Shown here piece after piece: positions 50,015-60,705 of a DNA stretch of 64,000 nucleotides. Below the pieces are notes generated by a model. The model worked only from the letters and a program-made list of their open reading frames with translations, was not told the DNA's origin and searched no databases. The DNA is taken from positions 4,897,101 to 4,961,100 of the forward strand of contig NC_135550.1 in the NCBI RefSeq assembly GCF_964340395.1. Direction: 5' to 3'. Each line of letters starts with the position of its first letter. Position 1 is the first letter of the stretch. Source of the stretch: Glandiceps talaboti (lineage: Eukaryota; Hemichordata; Enteropneusta; Spengelidae). The translations under genes were made by a program, and so were the position numbers.

Positions 50015-50690
50015 CAACTTAAAGTCAAAAACCGCTGGACCGATTGCCATGATATTTGGTGGGTATATTACCTTGAGTGTCTAGTTGGGAAATTGTTCAA
50101 TTCAAAATGATCTCACCACTGGTGTGTGATTTTTGGGCAGAAAACTTAAACTCCAACACTTTGTTGGAAATTTGGTTTGAACATTTTTTGATTAAGATTT
50201 GTTTAGATTAAGAATTGTTTAGGACATAATCATAATGAGCCAATCAGTGATATGCAAATTAGGGCTGAAAATGTGTCTTTTTGGTCAAAAATCTATAATT
50301 CCAAAATAATTGAGTAGACAATGGTTTGAAATTTGATGGGAATGTTTCAGTGGTGTTTTGATTAAGAATTGTTCATAACATGATGATCTTATTTGTGATA
50401 TGCAAATTAGATTTAAAAATGTGTCTTTTTGGTGACAGATCTAGAATAATTCCAAAACTACTGCACAGACTGGACTGAAATTTAAAGTGGATGCATCCAG
50501 GGATGTGCAGATGAAAGCAGCATGATAATCCCTTTAGCGATATGCAAATTAGGTCTAAAAATGTCAATTTTGGTCAAACACATATCTTGAAACTGGATGG
50601 TGAATGGGGTTGAAACTTGGTGAGGATGTTCTGGGGGTGTAATTCTGCAGTTAGTGTGGAAAATGTGAAATGATGATGCATATTACAAAG
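49904..50690 (-). mobile_element. Third element with terminal hairpin, microsatellite and tandem core
   Basis: Read on the minus strand: tandem units of ~145 bp (CTAATTTGCATATC near 50539, 50397 and 50249), then CACCAAATATCATGGCAATC and CCAGCGGTTTTTGA, then a (CA)n run (49943-50011), then a hairpin CTGAAC-cttacca-GTTCAG at 49904-49922. This parallels the plus-strand elements at 23.4 and 33.3 kb, though the core sequence differs. Confidence 0.6.
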
Positions 50691-51444
50691 ATAACAGGGA
50701 TGGGTGGGTAAGTGAATACAGATTCCAAAAATGTAATTATGCAAATATGCCTAGCAACAAGACATCATCCATAGCCACAGCTAAATACGGTTGTGCTACA
50801 ATGCCATTGGCGCAATAATTTTTAAGGAAACTGAAATATTGTTTTTTCAATAGTGTGAAAACAGTGTTTGATGGCATGATATTGGCTCAATTTTGATATC
50901 ATTTTGACTGCTATTTTAAAAATTGTACTCTGACATCTGATTTTTTTCTTCATTTTAATATGAGAATGGATTTGAATTTTCTTGAAAAAAGAAAGTAAAA
51001 GTTAAAAGAGTTTCTTTCATGTTAGACTTGGACCAGAGTGAGAACATACAGCTAAATCCTATATTTGCTTAAAATAGAGTAGAAGAGTTCTGTCAAACAA
51101 TTTACAATATCCACAAAATAAGTCACTTCAATTTAACCATGGAGCAAGATTTATGAATATGATCTAGGAATTAAAAAAATTAATTTACCTTGAATTAGCC
51201 AAATGAGTGAGACTAAATTTCCCCCAAGAAGTCTTTTCCCCCTCTTTGAGGACAAGTGAAAATTTAAAAAAATCAAAATGACAGTAAGGATATCTGAAAT
51301 AATTGTGTAGTTGTGTTTAGTCCCTTGAGACAACAGGTAGGCTATTCCCTCTCATTCCCCTTTATTTTCCATGGTAGAGAAGTATACATTCACATCAACG
51401 ATTAGGAATGTTCATGAAGTGTTTGTGATATGTTTATATTACAG
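50691..51444. other. Upstream region or first intron of the LTD-repeat gene
   Basis: A consensus acceptor TTATATTACAG ends at 51444, so the coding exon is preceded by an intron and a 5' UTR exon that I could not place. Confidence 0.45.
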
Positions 51445-51471
51445 GTTGGATACTAGGTGAATAATACAGAC

Positions 51472-54400
51472 ATGATGGGTGATGTAACGTGGGCATTGAT
51501 ACTAGTACTATACATATGTACTGCACTGAAACCATTCACATGCCAGGGAAGTATACTTTTAAATGAACTAAATGCTGACAACCCATCCACAGATACAGAG
51601 GAATACATAGAACTGTACAACACAGCAGACCAAGCAGAGAGTTTACAGAATTATGTGATTGTACTTTATAATGGTGCAGGAGAAACTGCCTATGATGTGA
51701 TCAACTTTCCAGTGAGTGATAGTATAGCTGGCAAGGGATTTTACCTGATAGGATCATCCAATATTAATCCAGCACCAGATTTGTTACTAGGTGATAGCAA
51801 TATAATCCAGAATGGAGTTGATGCCGTGGCATTGTATTATGGTGATCCATCGCAGTATTCAGTGGGAATGAGTGTGACCAATGACAGTTTGGTTGATGCT
51901 ATTGTGTATGACAACAGTGGTGACCATGACGACAGTATACTGGTGGATGTTCTGACACCAGGACAGAGAACTTTACATGAAGATTCCAATTCAGATGATG
52001 TTGATGAATCTCTAAGTAGATGTAGTGGTAATGATGCATTGACTCTGTCTCAGTTTCTACTCACACCTCATACACCAGGCACTGTTAACAGCTGTGCACC
52101 TAAAACTGTTATTCTGAATGAATTGAATGCCGACAATCCAGGAACAGACCTGAGCGAGTTTGTTGAACTTTACAATACAGGAGATACTCCAGTCAGTCTA
52201 CAAGATTATGTGTTAGTGTTCTACAATGGAAATGATGGGAATACTGCCTACATGGTGATAGCGTTAAATGGAAGCATAGCTGACCATGGCTATTATGTGA
52301 TTGGTTCAGCATTAGTAGATCCAATGCCAGACTATATCTTACCAGGTGATGAACACATCCTACAGAATGGAGTTGATGCTATAGCACTGTACTATGGTGA
52401 TCCCCAACAATATACAGTGGGTATGCCAGTTACAACAGATAACTTGGTGGACGCTATAGTGTATGATAATAGTGGCGATCATGATGACACTTTAACAAAC
52501 ATCTTGACTCCAGGAGAATACACACTTCATGAGAATGACTTCTTTTTAGACTTTCCAGATGAATCACTAGGCAGGTGTACAGGTACAGATCCCAGAATAC
52601 TTTCTCAGTATTGGTTAGGACCAATTACACCTGGATCTGAAAACAATTGTAGCTACCCTTACCCAACTGAAGTCGTACCAAGTGGACCATCTCCAGCAAT
52701 GTCACCACTTGTTTTAAATGAATTGAATGCTGACAACCCATCCACAGATACAGAGGAATACATAGAACTGTACAACACAGCAGACCAAGCAGAGAGTTTA
52801 CAGAATTATGTGATTGTACTTTATAATGGTGCAGGAGAAACTGCCTATGATGTGATCAACTTTCCAGTGAGTGATAGTATAGCTGGCAAGGGATTTTACC
52901 TGATAGGATCATCCAATATTAATCCAGCACCAGATTTGTTACTAGGTGATAGCAATATAATCCAGAATGGAGTTGATGCCGTGGCATTGTATTATGGTGA
53001 TCCATCGCAGTATTCAGTGGGAATGAGTGTGACCAATGACAGTTTGGTTGATGCTATTGTGTATGACAACAGTGGTGACCATGACGACAGTATACTGGTG
53101 GATGTTCTGACACCAGGACAGAGAACTTTACATGAAGATTCCAATTCAGATGATGTTGATGAATCTCTAAGTAGATGTAGTGGTAATGATGCATTGACTC
53201 TGTCTCAGTTTCTACTCACACCTCATACACCAGGCACTGTTAACAACTGTGCACCTAAAACTGTTATTCTGAATGAATTGAATGCCGACAATCCAGGAAC
53301 AGACCTGAGCGAGTTTGTTGAACTTTACAATACAGGAGATACTCCAGTCAGTCTACAAGATTATGTGTTAGTGTTCTACAATGGAAATGATGGGAACACT
53401 GCCTACATGGTGATAGCATTAAATGGAAGCATAGCTGACCATGGCTATTATGTGATTGGTTCAGCATTAGTAGATCCAATGCCAGACTATATCTTACCAG
53501 GTGATGAACACATCCTACAGAATGGAGTTGATGCTATAGCACTGTACTATGGTGATCCCCAACAATATACAGTGGGTATGCCAGTTACAACAGATAACTT
53601 GGTGGACGCTATAGTGTATGATAATGATGGCGATCATGATGACACTTTAACAAACATCTTGACTCCAGGAGAATACACACTTCATGAGAATGACCTCTTT
53701 TTAGACTTTCCAGATGAATCACTAGGCAGGTGTACAGGTACAGATCCCAGAATACTTTCTCAGTATTGGTTAGGGCCTATAACACCAGGGTCTGAAAACA
53801 ATTGTAGCTACCCCTACCCAACTGCTAAGCCTTCATCTCCTACCACCAGAATGTCTACTACAACTCCAGTGACAATAGCACCGGGACCAACTACATTAAT
53901 CCTGAATGAGCTGAATGCTGACAACCCAGGAACCGATGATCAGGAGTACATAGAAATTTATAATACTGGAGACAGTGCTGTCAAGCTACAGAACTTCATT
54001 TTGGTTTTCTATCAAGGTGCTACAGATGCTGCATATCATGTGCTAGAGTTACCATCTGCTCAATTTATACCAGCTGGTGAATTTTATGTCATTGGTACAA
54101 GTAATGTGAGTCCCACACCAGATCTCATTCTTGATAGCGGCATTATCATTCAGAATGGTGTAGATGCAGTAGCATTGTATTATGGCAACCCTGCTTCATA
54201 CAGTATCGGAATGGATGTTACCAGTAGTGGACTTATCGATGCCATCGTTTATGATAACAATGGGGAGCATGATGATGCTCTTACAGATGTCCTGACACCT
54301 GGTGAGGAGACACTTCATGAAGATCCTTCTCATCTTTTAGATGATGAAAGTCTGGGTCGGTGCTTTGGTACAGATCCATTGAAGTTGTCTCAGTATACAT

Positions 54401-55790
54401 TGACATTACCAACTCCTGGTTCTGCTAATAGTTGCACTAGTAGTAGTAGTACTAGTACCGCTATACCAGTCCCACCTACACTTGATCCATCGTTACAACC
54501 CGATGTTGTCATCAATGAATTTGATGTTGATGCTACCGATCAGTTCATTGAACTGTATGATGGTGGGGTAGGGTACTCAGTATTGGATGGATTGGTACTG
54601 TCAATGTATGATGGTGTAACTAGTACTGTATATTTACACTATGACCTGAGTAGCTACAAGACAGACAAAAATGGGTACTTTGCCATCGGAACCAGTCAGT
54701 CTGCAAATTGGACTCCAGACATTATAGTTTCACCTAATCTCATCAAAAAGGATGGTATCAATGCATTTGCCTTGTATTATACAGTTGCCAGTAATGTTGA
54801 TCCAGGAACACCAGTGACTAACAATGACCTTGTAGATGCATTAGTGTATGCGTCTACTGATGACAACTACAATAATCACCCGCTTACAATGACACTAACA
54901 CCTGGTCAAGATGTTCTTGTAGAAGATGATGATGACTCAGCAGCCGGTATGGGATCATTTAGTCGTTGTAGAGGTTGGCAGGCACTCCTGATCACATCGT
55001 ACATGTTAAGCAGTGCAACACCTGGCATGGATAATAATTGCACTTTACCTTCAATTGTGATAAATGAAATAAACGTAGCCCAACCTGGTCAATCAGTGCA
55101 TGATTATGAATTTGTGGAAATATTTGATGGTGGGGATGGATACCAAAGTTTGGATGGTGTACTTGTTGTCTTCTATAATGGGAATGGAGACAAGTCATAT
55201 TTGACTGTAGACTGCACTGGATATACTACAGATGTGAACGGCTATTTGCTAATTGCTGGTGATGTTGATAACACCCTGGATGCTGATATAAAAATTCCAT
55301 TTACCAGTCAAGGATTCATCCAGAATGGTCCAGATGCTATCGCCCTTCACCTTGCACCACCTCAAAAGTATCCCCTAGACACCCCTGTTAATGACTACAG
55401 TCTCATCGACGCCGTCGTATATGGCACCAACGACAACCCCGATTTGGAACTCGTAGACGCATTGCTGCCAGGTCAACACCAAGTTAATGAAAATGCAGAC
55501 TTTCAGCCAGCAGATCATAGTATAAGTAGATGTGAGTGTTGCCAACAGCTGAATGCCTCATTGTTTGGCCTTGCCCCGACATCTCCACGTAGTCTCAGTG
55601 CTAACTGTGTAAGAAATAACGAAACTATAACCGAAACTGTACCAGTGCTGCAAGATCTGTTACGAATCAATGAAGTAAATGCAGACCAGGAAGGAGATGA
55701 CACTCATGAATTCATTGAGATTGGGAGTGCTTACACACAAGTGCCACTGGATGGTATGGTAGTGGTTTTATACAGTGGTGGCAATGATAG
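51472..55790 (+). CDS. LTD-repeat gene first coding exon (units 1-7 and start of 8)
   Basis: A single 4.3-kb open exon ending GGC AAT GAT AG before GTAAGC (phase 2). Its length, compared with the 140-530-nt exons downstream, reflects unit duplication within one exon. Confidence 0.88.
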
Positions 55791-58700
55791 GTAAGCTACC
55801 AGTTAGACTAGTTTTCTTCCTTGTTAGAGGCTTGTGTTTGGCAGTCAACTTTTCAGACTAAACCAAAAAATTAACAAAATTAGTTAACCTTTTTGATAGG
55901 AAAGATATACATTTGCTATCAAAGTGAACCTCAAAATTCTTTGTCTTAAAAATTACAGCATAACTGAAAACAAACATCAATTTTCTCTTTCCTCCAAATG
56001 TTCTCAGTAAAATCTGAAAGTGTTCATATTAGATGTACATTAAAAACTAGATTAAATTATGTATATTACATGTAAGTTTCTTGGAAGTTTTCCAACATTT
56101 TTTTTGTTAAATATTTTTAGTACTAAAAACACCATAAAGTGTAAAAGAAATTAGTACATTAATGGTTGAGGAATCAGGAAACACTGACAGGCATAATTAT
56201 GCAATATGGTAAATTGTAGTTCAACATTGCCAAATATATGTAAAACTACCCAACTGATTCTGAATGCTCAACTGACAATGCAAACACACTATGTTACCAC
56301 CTGACCAAATTTTTTTTTGTACTCTCACAGATCTTACAGGACATTTGATTTGGCAGGCTATAAAACTGATGACCGTGGCTTGTTTGTGATTGGTTCATCA
56401 ACTGTCACATCATCACCAAATATGGTTGTCAGTGGACAAAGCTGGCTTCAGAATGGACCAGATGCTGTGGCCTTGTACAAGGTAAAATAAATATTGCATA
56501 TCTTGGAGAATGAGATGTAAGAAATCATTAGATGTATGACTTGTTTTTTGTTTACTCTGTCTTGACAAGACCAACAAAATAAATTGTAATAATCAGTAAC
56601 AAGAATCTGTAGTCAGCAAACAAAGAATTTCAAAGTTTGTTTAAAGTTTTTTTTGAATAAATCACGCTGTGGTTATGAATCTAGCATCTCACTATTTAGC
56701 CATTTTAGTGCATGGCATTGCTGAATATGGTGTTTGATTCTAATGGAAAAAACAGTGCAAATAAATTCAAGCTAGACCAGAGGAGGCGACATAACATTTG
56801 TAACCTTGTCTGTAACCTTTCAATCTTTTATTTGTGGTTTTAATCTCAACAAGGCCATCTTTGAGTTAATTGACTTTGTTGTATCTTTTAATAAATGAAT
56901 TCTGAGTATGAAATGAGATCACTTCAGTTCAGTTTCCCTTCTTTTCCTAAATGTAATGTAGATGAGAAATGATTAATTGTAGCAGAGGTTAAAATCAGTC
57001 AAACAAACAATACAGGAATTCGAATATAACTAACATTTTGGACAAGGAAAATATCATTCATTCTAATCTGGACTGGCTAGTCTAGTTCCTATAATGTATC
57101 ATTATGCTTTACACCTCCACTTACAGTATAGTTAAAGTCATTACTCTAGAAGTCCTCAGGGGCTCAGAGATGAATGAAATGCAATTTAAAAATTCATCCA
57201 CAGCCAGTGCACCCACACAGTCATTAACATCATGTCTTTGTTAATCAATCACAAAATTCTAACCAATAACACAGTCCCTCATAAAGTTAGTGTTTATTTG
57301 GGCAGTTATGTAATGTCTAAATATGGTATATTTGTCAGCTCAGGATGTTACTTTATATACACAGTTTACTTCACTATATAACAGTTGGGGTTGAGGTTGA
57401 ACAACTTTTTGTGCTGATGGAGGGACTTTGACCAAACTTTAGTCTATGAGACCATGTTGGCATCCAGTCTGGCAAGTTGGGACTGACTGGGCCAAAGTAA
57501 AATTACTTGAGCATGTTTATCAGTAATATTGCCTTATTAGAGAACTAGATTTAACTTCACACAATTTGTCACAGTAACAATAATAAATAATTTTGATGCT
57601 TGACTGTCAATATTTGATATAACAATAACAATAACACTTCTCAAAAATGCCAAACATGACAATTGGCATACACCATACTTAACCGTGTTAGTGTCAGGGG
57701 ACTCCCCAAGGCCATTATCTTTCTAACGTTTTTCTCAAAGTGGGGAGTGGACACTTGTTCAGGCACCTCTCCATTGTAATGGTTGAAACCTATGTGTATT
57801 GTTTAACTTCTACATGTAGGTGGAGTGCATTCCTGTTTTGGCTGAGTCTATTCTAGTATGGGGAGGGTTATTTGTATCCTCCCAATAACAATGAAATATT
57901 AATATTTTGCCAGAGATTATGTTGTGACTTTTCTGCAACCACCAACATTATCAATATATTTTTAAAAAAATGAAAAATTGCCATAAAAGTGAAAATTTAA
58001 ATGTTGCTACCCAGTAACGATGTAATGTTTATATCTGGCTAGGGTTTAGCAGCTGACTTTCCTGAGAACACTTATGTGACAGCAGACAATTTGGTTGATG
58101 TTGTGGTGTATGGTACAAATGATCAATTGGACCAAGAATTATTGGATGTACTAGCACCAGGTCAAAATCAGATCAATGAAGATTGGGATCACCAGGCTGG
58201 TAGGTTGAAAAATCATCACTGACAGACTGAGTCAGCCATTTTCATTTAGTCGGATCAGAATGCCAGTCTTTAATGAAATAGTACTAACTGTATCTGGTTG
58301 ACAGCTTGTGAAAATAACAAGACTTATCATACAATGTATACTCAGTATCTCTTCCTAGTTGTAATTCAAAGGAGAATGTGCATTAAACCATGTGCGATAA
58401 TCTTCTGTATCCCGCCCTAGCAAACTTTGCTCAAATATGGCAATTAAATGGCACACATGTAAATTTCCTCAGTGATTCATGTTGTTTTTCTCTCGCATTA
58501 TCTTCATATTTTTGAGCATGAAATAATGTTTCACAATCAATTTATATGGTTAATGTGATTTGATTTAAATGATGTTTCTGTTCCACTACATGGGGTATAT
58601 GATAAAACCTTTATGGCCCAGATATGGGTTTTGCAGACCTGGGTAGTATGGCTTATGGGCCCTCCTAAAGCTGGACCATTCCGCCATACACCCTCAGGCC

Positions 58701-60663
58701 ACAAAACCCATATTCGGGCCACAAAGGTTAATAGATCAAAATAAGTTACTCGTGTATATGAAAATGACAAGAAGTATAAGCAAAATAACTTATGTTTTCA
58801 CCTCTACACCTGTCCAGTCAAGTGTGGGAGGGGATATCTTTCCATAATGTCTTCATTGAACTTCTTTATGTATGTACAGGTGATGAATCCATTGTCAGAT
58901 GTTACTCTAGCACAGCTGTAGAACAGATGGCTTTCACACTGGGCCACCCCACCCCTGGTGTTGTCAACACCTGCCCTCTTCCACCCATTGTCATCAATGA
59001 AATCAACGTTGACCAGGCTGGTTATGATAAGGCAGAATACATAGAGTTGTATAGTCCTGATAGAAGTAACCTGCCTTTGAATAATCTTGTAGTGGTAAGC
59101 TAAACAAATTTGGATGTTTTCATTCTTGTAATTTGTTTTACATGACTGTACTTTGCAATCTTCATTGACTTAAAGTGGTCACATGTGAATGAAAATTGGG
59201 GTATTTATTTTAGATTTTTAATTCATAAAATAACATACTTTACTATATTCTTCTACTTGAAAAGAAACTCTGTGAAACAACATATGCCAATCTCTTGTTT
59301 GTAACATTGCAACAAATTAAAAAGTGTTTAAAAAGATTGTATGTACAATAACAACATTTTTCCACACCTTTATTGAGCTTTTTGCAATTTATTGAATTAC
59401 AAAAACATGGACTTCGTCAATGCTGTTTCACTTTTTTCTCAAATAGGAAAACATGGTAAAGTTGTTTTATAAATTAAAAATCCAAAATGAATGTCCAATT
59501 GACATCCATATGGCCACTTTAATGCTTTTGTCATAGTGTAGTGTGCGACTCAGATAGAAAAGTCTTAAACCCTTGTTCAAGATGTTGTCACTTTGTCAAA
59601 CCAATTGTCGGTCAAAACCAAGAAACCATTCAAATTTTGTAGATAAAGGTTCAATATTGCTGCTGAATACTGTGTAAGTCTACGGAGGAAAATGAAAGAT
59701 TGGTGAATACTGTTTGTAAGTCTATGGAAGAAAATGAAAGATTGTCAGATGGTGAATACTGTGTAAGTCTACGGAGGAGAATGAAAGATTGTCAGATGGT
59801 GAATACTGTGTAAGTCTACGGAGGAAAATGAAAGATTGTCAGATGGTGAATACTGTGTAAGTCTATGGGAAAAATGAAAGATTGTCAGATGGTGAATACT
59901 GTTTGTAAGTCTATGGGGAAAATGAAAGATTGTCAGATGGTGAATACTGTGTAACTCTAAGGAGGAGAATGAAAGATTGTCAGATGGTGAATACTGTGTA
60001 AGTCTACGGAGGAAAATGAAAGATTGTCAGATGGTAAATACTGTGTGTAAGTCTATGGGAAAATGAAAGATTGTCAGATGGTGAATACTGTTTGTAAGTC
60101 TACGGAGGAAAATGAAAGATTGTCAGATGGTGAATACTGTTTGTAAGTCTACAGAGGAAAATGAAAGATTGTCAGATGGTGAATACTGTTTGTAAGTCTA
60201 CGGAGGAAAATGAAAGATTGTCAGATGGTGAATACTGTGTAAGTCTACAGAGGAAAATGAAAGATTGTCAGATGGAGAACACAGAGACCAGGAACAAGCT
60301 TTTATATAGCAAAGTTTGAAGCTGCACTAGCAGGCAACTTGAATGTGTTTTTAAAAAAAAGCTGTTTTGTTAGGATGTATTGATTTATCAGCAATATCAT
60401 GCACCCTCAACAGTATTGAGTCACTTGTGGATAAACATATTTGTGTAGCTGTGTACTTTCATAGGTAAAATCTGAGTAATTACAGGTGATAAATGCAGAT
60501 AATCTATTTAATTAATGCAGCCAAAATTGCATATTTGCCAAAAGAAAGGTGATTCAATGTATGAAAAATTATTTTGGGGAAAGTTTTATGCATCAAAATG
60601 AAATGTTTTCGCATATTCTTAAAGCTGCACTAGCGGCAATTCAAGAATTTTTTTTGAAAATGT

Positions 60664-60705
<42 letters not shown>

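Noticed and set aside
54992-55198. Minus-strand frames within the LTD exon
   Set aside because: Shadows of the plus-strand repeat units; no motif.
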